A stretch of DNA of 64,000 nt from Aquificaceae bacterium (lineage in GTDB: Bacteria > Aquificota > Aquificia > Aquificales > Aquificaceae). Made by a program: the position numbers and the translations under genes. Each line of letters begins with the position of its first letter. The stretch's first letter is position 1. Below the pieces are notes generated by a model. The model ran no database searches. It was not told the origin of the DNA and worked only from the letters and a program-made list of their open reading frames with translations. The stretch is taken from positions 124,001-188,000 of the forward strand of contig JBBFKQ010000002.1 in assembly GCA_037481935.1 (NCBI GenBank), given 5' to 3'. Shown piece by piece: positions 32,907 to 40,069 of this stretch.

Positions 32907-33903
32907 AGGTCTCCCCGCCTGTTATGTCTATTACTCCCTGGTCTGCCAGGTTCTTTATAACCTGTATTACCTGTTTCTGCGCCTTTTCTACCTCTGAAGC
33001 CCTTAAGGGTCCAAGAGCCTCCATGTCCTCCCTCATAATGTCAGCAGCCTTTTTGGACATGTTGGAGAAGAACTTTTCCCTTATGTCCTCGGGTGCCCCT
33101 TTAAGAGCTATTATGAGAGTGCTTTTTTCTACAGCCTTGAGTATTTCCACTATTGCCCTGTTGTCCAGCTTTCGGATGTCTTCAAAGGTGAACATCTTTT
33201 CCTTTATCTTCTCTGAAAGGTATGGGTCCTCTTCGTCCAGCTTTGCCAGTATTCTGTTGGTGGTATCTCTGTCAAGCATATTGAGAAGCTCCGCGGTTAG
33301 AGTAATTCCCTCCATCTTCTGCATTATTCCGCTAACCCCCATACTTCTTATCTCTTCTGCAAGAACCTCTATCAGTTCACCGAAGAACTCGGGAGATATG
33401 TTTTCAAGGGTTGCAAGCCTCTTTACCACTTCTATTCCAACAGTGTCCGGAAGCAGCTTTAGTATCTCTGCAGATTTGTTGGGGTTTAGCTGAGAAAGAA
33501 CCACCGCTATAGTTTGGGGATGCTCACCCATCAGTATGTTTGCAAGTATTTTGCTGTCAACCCTCTCAAGTTCCTGAAAGCTTTTTATGAGGTTTGAACT
33601 GCTCAGAAACTCGTATATCTTGGCAAACTTGTCTGGTGGAAGAGCCTTTCTTGCAAACTCAAGCAGTGCATCTATGTCTGGAGTTATAAAGGAGGTTGCC
33701 CTGTATTCTTCTATAAACTCCTTTGCCACCTCTTCTATGTCCTTCAGGGTTATACCTTCAATGTTTGTGGCATGAAGTAGAACTTCCTGAATCTCATCGT
33801 CGGAGAGTTCTTTCATTACCTCCACCGCCACCTGTGGTGGCATGGCCATGAGCAGTATGGCCGCCTTCTGAGCCTTGCTCAGTTTACTCCTGACTTCCGG
33901 CAT
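32899..33903 (-). CDS. fliG: Flagellar motor switch protein FliG
   Basis: 334 residues with the three FliG domains. The N-terminal part has KAAILLMAMPPQVAVEVMKELSDDEIQ. The middle domain carries EHPQTIAVVLSQLNPNKSAEIL (the EHPQ motif). The C-terminal part has FTFEDIRKLDNRAIVEILKAVEKSTLIIALKGAPEDIREKFFSNMSKKAADIMREDMEALGP, containing the charged torque helix. It converts ion flow and CheY signals to rotation. It heads the fliGHI operon, divergent from moaE. Confidence 0.95.
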   Translation of the reverse strand: MPEVRSKLSKAQKAAILLMAMPPQVAVEVMKELSDDEIQEVLLHATNIEGITLKDIEEVAKEFIEEYRATSFITPDIDALLEFARKALPPDKFAKIYEFLSSSNLIKSFQELERVDSKILANILMGEHPQTIAVVLSQLNPNKSAEILKLLPDTVGIEVVKRLATLENISPEFFGELIEVLAEEIRSMGVSGIMQKMEGITLTAELLNMLDRDTTNRILAKLDEEDPYLSEKIKEKMFTFEDIRKLDNRAIVEILKAVEKSTLIIALKGAPEDIREKFFSNMSKKAADIMREDMEALGPLRASEVEKAQKQVIQVIKNLADQGVIDITGGETYV

Positions 33904-33958
33904 GTATAATAGTTTAAGACTTTTTGAGATAAGTCATCAAAGGGTTCAGGACAAAACC

Positions 33959-33964
33959 TATAAT
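33959..33964 (+). promoter_or_regulatory. -10 of moaE
   Basis: TATAAT ends 7 nt before the moaE ATG with no Shine-Dalgarno sequence. On the other strand TAAACT (33916-33911) lies 7 nt before the fliG ATG as a weaker counterpart. Confidence 0.55.
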
Positions 33965-33971
33965 TATAGAC

Positions 33972-34394
33972 ATGGTTCCCAAAGTCTATCTTGGAGTGGA
34001 GTGGATAGGTGCAGAGAGTGTTCTCTCGGAGTATCAACCACCAGAGGATTGCGGTGCAGGTCTCCTGTTCCTCGGCATAGCAAGGTCTGCACCTGAAGAT
34101 GGGGATGTGATGGAGCTTCACTATGAAGCTTTTCCTGAGATGGCTATAAAGGTTATGGAGGAGATAAGGGAAGAGACGCTCAGGAATTTCCCGGTAAGGG
34201 AGGTCTTTATACATCACAGGCTGGGCGTGGTAAAGGTGGGAGAGCCCTCCTTTATGGTGGTGGTCTTCGGTGGGCACAGAGATGAAACCTTCAGAGCATG
34301 CAGGTATGCAGTGGATGAGGTGAAAAAGAGAGTGCCCATATGGAAGAAGGAGGTTTTCAGCGATGGTAAGGGTGAGTGGGTGCTCGGAGCATGA
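33972..34394 (+). CDS. moaE: Molybdopterin synthase catalytic subunit
   Basis: 140 residues. [31 protein letters not shown] matches the MoaE core (G-x-V-R....L.YE.Y..MA), and [31 protein letters not shown] carries the HR-G-v-GE and HR signatures. [17 protein letters not shown] contains the catalytic lysines. It inserts sulfur into precursor Z with MoaD, which is not in view. The stop overlaps moaA by ATGA. Confidence 0.93.
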   Translation: MVPKVYLGVEWIGAESVLSEYQPPEDCGAGLLFLGIARSAPEDGDVMELHYEAFPEMAIKVMEEIREETLRNFPVREVFIHHRLGVVKVGEPSFMVVVFGGHRDETFRACRYAVDEVKKRVPIWKKEVFSDGKGEWVLGA

Positions 34395-35392
34395 TTAGGG
34401 ACGCCCTTGGAAGGGAGCTTCATGACCTGAGGATATCGGTAACGGACAGGTGCAACTTCAGATGCACCTTCTGTATGCCAGAGGGAGAGGAATACGAGTT
34501 CTTCAGACGTGAGGAGATACTTTCCTTTGAGGAGATAGCAAGGTTTGTAAAGGCCGTAATTCCGCTTGGTGTGAAGAAGGTAAGACTTACGGGGGGAGAA
34601 CCCCTCCTCAGAAGGCGTCTTGAAAACCTTATTAAATACCTTTCAGAACTCCCCCTTGAGGACATGAGCCTTACCACAAACGGATTTCTGCTAAAAGAAA
34701 AGGCAAGAATTCTGAAAGAGGCAGGGCTCAAAAGGGTGACGGTGAGCCTTCATTCTCTGAAGGACGAGGTTTTCTCAAAGCTTGTAGGGAGAGACGTGAA
34801 GGTTTCCAAAATACTTGAGGGTATAGAAGAGGCTCTAAGGGTGGGACTGAGCCCCGTAAAGGTGAACGTATGCGTCATAAGGGGCGTTAACCATGATGAG
34901 ATAATAGATATAGCCAGCTTTTTCAAAGGGATGGGCGTAGTGGTCAGGTTCATAGAGTTTATGGACGTGGGAAATATAAATGGCTGGTCTCTGGAAAGGG
35001 TGTATTCCACAAGGGAGATGCTTGAACTTCTTCAGAAACACTTTGAGCTTGAGCCGGTGGAAAAGGCTTACAGGGGAGAAGTGGCGGAGAGATACAGATA
35101 CAGGGACGACGGTCTGGAGGTGGGCTTCATATCCTCAGTAACCCAGCCCTTCTGTGGAGATTGCAACAGGCTAAGACTTACCGCAGATGGAAGACTTCTC
35201 ACATGCCTCTTTGCTCATGATGGTCATGATGTAAAGAGCCTTATAAGAGGCGGTGCGGAGGATGAGGAGATAAGGGAGTTTGTAAGAAGTATCTGGACCA
35301 GAAGGTCTGACAGGTATTCAGAGCATAGGCTTGAGCTCCTCAGAAGTGGGATAGTCCCGAAGAGATTTGAGATGTTCAAGGTGGGGGGTTGA
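34391..35392 (+). CDS. moaA: GTP 3',8-cyclase (radical SAM)
   Basis: 333 residues. [21 protein letters not shown] has the radical-SAM CxxxCxxC cluster, [12 protein letters not shown] is the SAM-binding segment, and [23 protein letters not shown] forms the second, substrate-binding cluster. The C-terminus ends in the conserved Gly-Gly (FKVGG). It performs the first step of molybdenum cofactor synthesis. ATG 34391, in ATGA overlap with moaE, is preferred to an in-frame Met 15 nt earlier. Confidence 0.94.
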   Translation: MIRDALGRELHDLRISVTDRCNFRCTFCMPEGEEYEFFRREEILSFEEIARFVKAVIPLGVKKVRLTGGEPLLRRRLENLIKYLSELPLEDMSLTTNGFLLKEKARILKEAGLKRVTVSLHSLKDEVFSKLVGRDVKVSKILEGIEEALRVGLSPVKVNVCVIRGVNHDEIIDIASFFKGMGVVVRFIEFMDVGNINGWSLERVYSTREMLELLQKHFELEPVEKAYRGEVAERYRYRDDGLEVGFISSVTQPFCGDCNRLRLTADGRLLTCLFAHDGHDVKSLIRGGAEDEEIREFVRSIWTRRSDRYSEHRLELLRSGIVPKRFEMFKVGG

Positions 35393-35394
35393 GT

Positions 35395-35808
35395 ATGATA
35401 GAGCACAGGCAGGTGGAATTCCTGATAAACCCTGTTAAGAACAGGGTATGGGCGGTGAGCATGCCCGATGGAGAGCTTCTGACGGACCTTGTATCTGTAA
35501 GGAGAGCACGCTTCTGTCTTGAGTCTGATGAGCAATATTGGCTCAATCCCTTCGGTGGTGCTTACCACTGGACCACAAGAGAGTCCCAGCCCTACGAGGA
35601 GGAATTTGTAAGGTTTAAGGAAGAAGCACAGCAGTATATGTGTATCTTTGGTCTTGAGATAGCACACCTTGAGTATCTTGACTTTTCTCCCCTATCCGGT
35701 GATTTGCTTTTTGATGAGGAGAACCTTCTTGACAGGCTGGGACAGGCTCAGAAAGAGGAGTTCAAAAGGTTCATGTTAGAGTTGTGGGAATACGTAAAGG
35801 AGGAATAG
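35395..35808 (+). CDS. Uncharacterised 137-residue protein after moaA
   Basis: Acidic soluble protein without signal or membrane segments. It begins MIEHRQVEFLINPVKNRVWAV and contains a Trp/Tyr-rich middle (YWLNPFGGAYHWTT) and a Glu-rich helical end. ATG 35395 is preferred because a G-rich ribosome-binding stretch precedes it; a TTG 6 nt earlier is in frame. It sits 2 nt after moaA and 1 nt before the Trm112-like gene, so it is part of that operon. No family was recognised. Confidence 0.65.
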   Translation: MIEHRQVEFLINPVKNRVWAVSMPDGELLTDLVSVRRARFCLESDEQYWLNPFGGAYHWTTRESQPYEEEFVRFKEEAQQYMCIFGLEIAHLEYLDFSPLSGDLLFDEENLLDRLGQAQKEEFKRFMLELWEYVKEE

Positions 35809-35809
35809 G

Positions 35810-36010
35810 ATGCTGAGCAGAGAACTTCTTGAAATACTCGCATGCCCAAGGTGCAAGGGCGACCTCACTTACGACGAAAGGAGAAATGTGCTCATATGCA
35901 CCAACTGCAGGGTTTACTACCCCGTAGAAGAAGACATTCCCATACTCCTTACAGACTCTGCAAGACCTCTTGAAGAGCTTGAAGTAGAGTCTCAGGCTGA
36001 GAATTCCTGA
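35810..36010 (+). CDS. Trm112-like zinc-ribbon protein (YcaR/UPF0434 family)
   Basis: 66 residues. LLEILACPRCKGDLTYDERRN and LICTNCRVYYPVEEDIPILL give the family's CxxC...CxxC zinc-ribbon and the PVxxxIPxLL motif. Eukaryotic Trm112 activates methyltransferases; the bacterial role is less clear. GGAGG precedes the ATG inside the preceding gene. Its last 62 nt are antisense to the HAD phosphatase gene. Confidence 0.88.
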   Translation: MLSRELLEILACPRCKGDLTYDERRNVLICTNCRVYYPVEEDIPILLTDSARPLEELEVESQAENS

Positions 36011-36617
36011 CTTTATCTGGCACCACCCTCTCTCCCACATGAATGTATTCAAGGGGCTTTGCGTATATTTTTCTGTAATCTCTCAGCATCCGCCAGTCTG
36101 CAAGGCTGTCGCCTACATAAACGCCAGCGTCAATCCCAAGACCTTCAACACACAGATGCAGGGCGTAAGGGTGGGGCTTTCTCAGTTCTTCTTCCTGTAT
36201 TGTATCCTCATCCACCACGAAGTCAAAGAAGTGTGAAAGCCCGGACCTCTCAAAGAGATGCTGCAGGTCTTCTCTGGGTCTTCCTGTGACTATGCCAAGT
36301 GGGTAGCCCATGGCTTTCAGCTCCCCGAAAAAGTCACCTCCCAGTATGAGCCTTTCCTTTTCTCTCAGTGTCCTATAAAGCCGGTTGAATAAACTCTTTA
36401 TCTCTTCAAAGTCTGCATCACCCCCGTATTCCCTTATGACCTCAAGGGTTGCAAGCCAGTCGTTGTTAATGCCTCTGGAAAACTTTATTCTTCTTACATC
36501 TTCTATAGGAACCTCCCTTCCGAGAAAGTGTTCTGCCGTGTGCTTTATGGCGTAGTGATAGGACTGGCTTACGTCCACTATGACCCCGTCCACATCAAAG
36601 ATAACACCCTTCTTCAT
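35949..36617 (-). CDS. HAD-superfamily phosphatase (subfamily IA)
   Basis: 222 residues. Motif I is GVIFDVDGVIVDVSQSY (nucleophile Asp), motif II is LGIVTGRPR, a lysine follows in LRKPHPYAL, and motif III is VYVGDSLADWRMLRDY. A helical cap lies between motifs I and II. Phosphoglycolate-phosphatase-like but substrate unknown. ATG 36617 in ATGA overlap with the LysR gene is preferred over a longer frame that would be inside that gene. It is co-transcribed behind the LysR regulator, and its end overlaps the Trm112-like gene by 62 bp. Confidence 0.85.
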   Translation of the reverse strand: MKKGVIFDVDGVIVDVSQSYHYAIKHTAEHFLGREVPIEDVRRIKFSRGINNDWLATLEVIREYGGDADFEEIKSLFNRLYRTLREKERLILGGDFFGELKAMGYPLGIVTGRPREDLQHLFERSGLSHFFDFVVDEDTIQEEELRKPHPYALHLCVEGLGIDAGVYVGDSLADWRMLRDYRKIYAKPLEYIHVGERVVPDKVRNSQPETLLQALQEVLQSL

Positions 36618-37525
36618 CCCGCCACCAGCTCGGAGCTTGCCTTTGAAAGGAGAAACTTCATGAACCTGCTTGCCAGGAAGGTGAGCTTTTCGTGCTCGGG
36701 ATAGATTATGTAATACCACCTGACTGCATTGAAGCCCCTTATTTTTACAGGAACCACACTACCTTCCTCTATTGCCTTTTCCACGATGCCCTTAGAAAGA
36801 AAACTACAGCCGTAGCCCTTCTTTACCATGCTCAGGATAGACCTTCCACAGTTTATCTCTATCCTTATGTTCAGCCTTTCAAAGATTATGCCAAGCCTCT
36901 CCAGCTCCTCCTTGACCACCTTCCTTGTGCCTGAACTCACCTCTCTGAATATGAGGTCCGCTCCGTAGAGCTCTTCAGGCTCTATTTCCCCCTTTTTGGC
37001 AAAGGGATGGGAAGGGTGTGTAAAGAAGACCACCTCATCCATGAACCACTTGATGGAGCTGAACCTTTCAGAGGGCTCTCTCTCTATCACTCCTATGTTG
37101 AGGACGCCTGAGGAGAGACCCTCTTCTATGTGCTGTGAATTGTCCACAAGGACCCTTATGGAGATGTTGGGAAGCTGTTGGTGGAACTCCACCAGAAGCT
37201 CGGGAACCTTGTATTCGCTCAGGGTTGTGCTTATGCCCAGAAGCAGTGTGTCCTTAAAGTCCTTTTTTATCTTTGCCATCTCCTCCATGAGGTTCTCATA
37301 ACTTGCCAGGAGACTCTTGGCTATCTGGTATATCCTCTTGCCCTCGTCGGTAAGCACTATCCTTCCACCCTGTCTCTGGAAAAGCTTTGCACCTATTATC
37401 CTCTCAAGGGCTTTTATCTGCTGGGTTACGGCGGGCTGAGTTATATACAGTATTTCAGAAGCCTTTGAAAAGCTTCCCAGGTCTGCAACCGCCACAAAGG
37501 TCTTGAGCTTGCTGATGTCTATCAT
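36614..37525 (-). CDS. LysR-family transcriptional regulator
   Basis: 303 residues. The N-terminal winged helix (LKTFVAVADLGSFSKASEILYITQPAVTQQIKALERIIGAKLF) is a classic LysR DNA-binding domain. The periplasmic-binding-protein-like sensor domain begins near residue 90 (DTLLLGISTTLSEYKVPELL). The effector is unknown. The adjacent co-transcribed gene is a HAD phosphatase. A candidate operator with alternating CTTAT/ATAAG arms lies 30-56 bp before the start (37555-37581), consistent with autoregulation. Confidence 0.92.
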   Translation of the reverse strand: MIDISKLKTFVAVADLGSFSKASEILYITQPAVTQQIKALERIIGAKLFQRQGGRIVLTDEGKRIYQIAKSLLASYENLMEEMAKIKKDFKDTLLLGISTTLSEYKVPELLVEFHQQLPNISIRVLVDNSQHIEEGLSSGVLNIGVIEREPSERFSSIKWFMDEVVFFTHPSHPFAKKGEIEPEELYGADLIFREVSSGTRKVVKEELERLGIIFERLNIRIEINCGRSILSMVKKGYGCSFLSKGIVEKAIEEGSVVPVKIRGFNAVRWYYIIYPEHEKLTFLASRFMKFLLSKASSELVAG

Positions 37526-37554
37526 TACAGTTTAAAATTTTAATATAAATCCTT

Positions 37555-37581
37555 CTTATGGCAAGGATAAGTCTAACTTAT
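37555..37581. promoter_or_regulatory. Candidate LysR operator (three alternating arms)
   Basis: CTTAT (37555-37559), ATAAG (37567-37571) and CTTAT (37577-37581) form two overlapping inverted repeats. The left one contains TTAT-N7-ATAA, which meets the T-N11-A rule of LysR boxes. It covers the -35 area of the LysR gene (a TATATT -10 candidate lies at 37547-37542) and the stop codon of the gene upstream. Confidence 0.5.
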
Positions 37582-37974
37582 CTTAAAGAGAGCCCTTATG
37601 AGATTCTCTAACTGTTCCAGAAGCCTTGATAGGTCCTCTCTTTTCAGAGTCTTTGGCTCCTCAAGCACCCAGTGCTCCCTTCTCATGTGTCTTTCCGAAT
37701 AGGGACACATGTCTCTTGCCTCCGGGGAAAGAGTTATGAGCAGGTCTATCTGGTCATAGGGTATGCTCTCCATTCCCTTTGGATGAAGGTTGTCTGTGGC
37801 ATAGCCCTTCTCTTTCAGGAGGTTTATGACTTCCTCCGGCACACTACCTGCTGGCTCCACACCTGCAGAGTATATATCCGGAGTTAGAAGTGCAAGCCTT
37901 GAAAGTTTTCTTGCCACAGCCTCAGCCATTATGCTCCTTACTGCATTTCTTGTGGATATGAAGGCTATCCTCAT
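37573..37974 (-). CDS. LMW-phosphatase/ArsC-like protein lacking the catalytic Cys
   Basis: 133 residues of the low-molecular-weight protein phosphatase/arsenate reductase fold. The P-loop, normally C-x5-R-S, reads STRNAVRS (residues 7-14): the nucleophilic cysteine is Ser7, while Asn10, Arg13 and Ser14 are kept. The codon is TCC and the frame is otherwise intact. Classical arsenate reduction or phosphotyrosine hydrolysis is therefore unlikely; a binding role is possible. TAAAAT at the rdgB stop lies 9 nt before its ATG. It is followed by the LysR gene. Confidence 0.82.
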   Translation of the reverse strand: MRIAFISTRNAVRSIMAEAVARKLSRLALLTPDIYSAGVEPAGSVPEEVINLLKEKGYATDNLHPKGMESIPYDQIDLLITLSPEARDMCPYSERHMRREHWVLEEPKTLKREDLSRLLEQLENLIRALFKIS

Positions 37975-37981
37975 GGAATTG

Positions 37982-38578
37982 CTATTTTAGCATCTGTATC
38001 AGTTTTCTGGCGGCTTTGCCCCTGTGGGATATGAGGTTTTTCTCCCCCATGCTTAGCTCTGCCATGCTCTTGAGGAAGCCCTCCGGCTGGAATATGGGGT
38101 CGTATCCGAAGCCTCCAGCTCCCCTTGGCTCTGTAAGTATGGTGCCGTAGCATCTTCCTTCAGCCCACAGACCTCCCCCCTCTGCATAAACTACCACAAA
38201 GGCAGTGTAGTAGGCTCTTCTGTCCTCCATATGCTTCATGAGCCTGAGCACCTTTTCTATGTTGGCTCTGTCTTTGCTCTCCTTTACCGGCTCTTTTCCA
38301 CCCCAATCAATCTGGTAAAACCTGCTGGAATACACACCTGGATAGCCCTCAAGGGCAGGAATCACAAGCCCCGAGTCCTCAGCGAGGGCGGGAATTCTGT
38401 AGACCTCGTAGTATGCTCTGGCTTTGATGTAGGCGTTTTCCAGAAAGCTACAGCCCCTCTCTTCCACTTCCAGGCTTGTGTCTGGCATGAGAAGCTCAAT
38501 ATCTGAACCTTCAAAGAGACTTTTTATCTCTCTCACTTTTCCCTGATTGGTGGTGGCAATGAGGAGCCTTCTGAGCAT
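37982..38578 (-). CDS. rdgB: dITP/XTP pyrophosphatase (RdgB/HAM1)
   Basis: 198 residues. LLIATTNQGKVREIKSLF (SxNxxK-type start), FLENAYIKARAYYEVYRIPALAEDSGLVIPALEGYPGVYSSRF (the DSGL motif) and GAGGFGYDPIFQPEG are family signatures, ending in SHRGKA. It clears non-canonical purine triphosphates. ATG 38578 is chosen because TATAAT lies 6 nt upstream and the family starts here. The longer frame would run into the divergent restriction gene. Confidence 0.93.
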   Translation of the reverse strand: MLRRLLIATTNQGKVREIKSLFEGSDIELLMPDTSLEVEERGCSFLENAYIKARAYYEVYRIPALAEDSGLVIPALEGYPGVYSSRFYQIDWGGKEPVKESKDRANIEKVLRLMKHMEDRRAYYTAFVVVYAEGGGLWAEGRCYGTILTEPRGAGGFGYDPIFQPEGFLKSMAELSMGEKNLISHRGKAARKLIQMLK

Positions 38579-38580
38579 GC

Positions 38581-38590
38581 TAAAATTATA
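38581..38590. promoter_or_regulatory. Overlapping divergent -10 elements, rdgB / restriction gene
   Basis: The minus-strand TATAAT (38590-38585) ends 6 nt before the rdgB ATG. The plus-strand TAAAAT (38581-38586) ends 8 nt before the ATG of the endonuclease gene. The complete intergenic region is only 16 nt. Confidence 0.55.
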
Positions 38591-38594
38591 TCGC

Positions 38595-39254
38595 ATGAAC
38601 GAAAACCTCAGAAAAAGCATAGTTCTTTACGCCACCGATGAAAGTGAACAGCTTGAGAGATTTCTTAGAAGTTTGTCAAGACCTACATTGGAATCCCTCC
38701 TTATAGACCTTATGACCATGTATTACAATGACAAAAATTCCTCAAGGCTTAGGGAGCTATCTGCAATATATATAGCCGGGTATAAACCCACCGAAGAAAA
38801 GCTTGGATACAACGGCTATATGCAACATGTGGATAAAGGCATAGTGACTTACTGCGAGGTAAAACCGAAGAATACAGATAGCAGAGACAAAAAACTCAAT
38901 GGTGGCGGAAGTTTTAATGATTATACTCCAGAAAGATTTGAAAGGGATATGAAAGAAAACCCTAAAGTTTTGACCTGTGGGTTCGTGCACGGCAAACTGA
39001 TATACCTTTTTGAGTTTGACTTTTTGTGCTTGAAGGACAGGCTTTACAACCTGATAAAAAGACGCTTTCCAGATAAAGTTCGTAGACCGGGAGAGTATCT
39101 GCGTTCCGCCAGCTTCTCTATAAGGGATTACAGGGACTGTAGTAGCCTGAAAGCGGTATTTTTACGAAAGGACATAGAAAGGTTTTATGACTTCCTCTCA
39201 AGAGACCTTATAGAGGCCATAGAGGACTTTAGAAGGAAAAATGCGCAGGATTGA
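38595..39254 (+). CDS. Probable type II restriction endonuclease (system 2)
   Basis: 219 residues. GYNGYMQHVDKGIVTYCEVKPKN suggests a nuclease core (Asp, then E-x-K on the following strand) of the PD-(D/E)xK kind. A helical N-terminus (residues 1-70) and a basic C-terminal part (RRFPDKVRRPGEYLR) flank it. The gene overlaps the methyltransferase gene by 14 nt, the main reason for the call. No exact family is certain. G+C (one line 35%) is well below that of rdgB and gatB. ATG 38595 lies 8 nt after a -10 hexamer; an in-frame Met at 38547 is inside rdgB. Confidence 0.66.
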   Translation: MNENLRKSIVLYATDESEQLERFLRSLSRPTLESLLIDLMTMYYNDKNSSRLRELSAIYIAGYKPTEEKLGYNGYMQHVDKGIVTYCEVKPKNTDSRDKKLNGGGSFNDYTPERFERDMKENPKVLTCGFVHGKLIYLFEFDFLCLKDRLYNLIKRRFPDKVRRPGEYLRSASFSIRDYRDCSSLKAVFLRKDIERFYDFLSRDLIEAIEDFRRKNAQD

Positions 39255-40062
39255 AGAATTTATAAACAGGGTTATATGTGGTGATGCTCTAGAGGTTCTG
39301 AGGGAAATGCCTTCAGACAGTGTTGACCTTGGCATAACTTCACCTCCCTATAACAAAAAGGAGAAGCATGGAGGCTGGCTCGTTTCGAAGGTAGTCTACA
39401 GAGGATACAAAGATGTTATGTCTGAAGAGGACTATCAAATATGGCAGGTGGATGTGCTTGACGAGCTATACAGGGTTGTAAAGGAAGGTGGCAGTTTCTT
39501 TTATAACCACAAGGTGAGGTATGAAAACGGCAGGATGATACATCCCCTTGAATGGCTGGGTAAAAGCAGGTGGACCTTGTGGCAGGAGATAATCTGGAAC
39601 AGAAGGATAGCGGGCAACATAAGAGGGTGGAGGTTCTGGCAGGTTGAAGAGAGAATATACTGGCTTGTAAAAGGAAAGCCAAGAGAGCTAAATCCCAGAC
39701 ACGCAAAACTCACATCTGTATGGGATATAAGACCTGAACAGGGACACAAAGGTCACCCTGCGGTCTTCCCCATAGAACTGCCCACCAGAATCATTCATTC
39801 CATTTTTGAGGACAGAAAAGGCATAGTTATAGACCCCTTCTGCGGGACTGGAACTACCTTGGTATCTGCCAAGCTACTGGGAAAGGATTACATAGGTATA
39901 GACATATCGCAGGACTACGTTGAGTATGCCCTGAAAAGGCTTGAAAGGGCGGAGAAGGAATACGCAAAAGTCTTGCAGGAGCTTTCCCTCCACAGTGTGG
40001 AGCTCACCTTTAAAGAGAGAAAGGAAAAGGGGATGTGGAGCAAAAGGCTCAGAAGTTTATAA
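39241..40062 (+). CDS. Type II DNA methyltransferase, beta class (system 2)
   Basis: 273 residues. Motif IV is TSPPYN ([12 protein letters not shown], about residue 35) and motif I is [26 protein letters not shown] (about 200), the beta-class order. SPPY is frequent in N4-cytosine enzymes but also found in N6-adenine ones. The [14 protein letters not shown] segment before motif I is common in this group. Composition (one line 52% G+C) matches the chromosome, unlike its AT-rich partner. The stop codon lies inside the -10 of gatB. Confidence 0.88.
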   Translation: MRRIEEFINRVICGDALEVLREMPSDSVDLGITSPPYNKKEKHGGWLVSKVVYRGYKDVMSEEDYQIWQVDVLDELYRVVKEGGSFFYNHKVRYENGRMIHPLEWLGKSRWTLWQEIIWNRRIAGNIRGWRFWQVEERIYWLVKGKPRELNPRHAKLTSVWDIRPEQGHKGHPAVFPIELPTRIIHSIFEDRKGIVIDPFCGTGTTLVSAKLLGKDYIGIDISQDYVEYALKRLERAEKEYAKVLQELSLHSVELTFKERKEKGMWSKRLRSL

Positions 40063-40063
40063 T
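40058..40063 (+). promoter_or_regulatory. -10 of gatB, fused to the methyltransferase stop
   Basis: TATAAT whose TAA is the stop codon of the methyltransferase (40060-40062). It ends 6 nt before the gatB ATG, with no Shine-Dalgarno sequence. Confidence 0.5.
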
Positions 40064-40069
40064 ATAAGC

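Noticed and set aside
38595-40062. Assignment of a recognition sequence (for example CTAG) to the second restriction-modification pair
   Set aside because: The resemblance is only an impression from the methyltransferase motifs. A few CTAG sites are present in the window and no counts could be tested, so no specificity is claimed.
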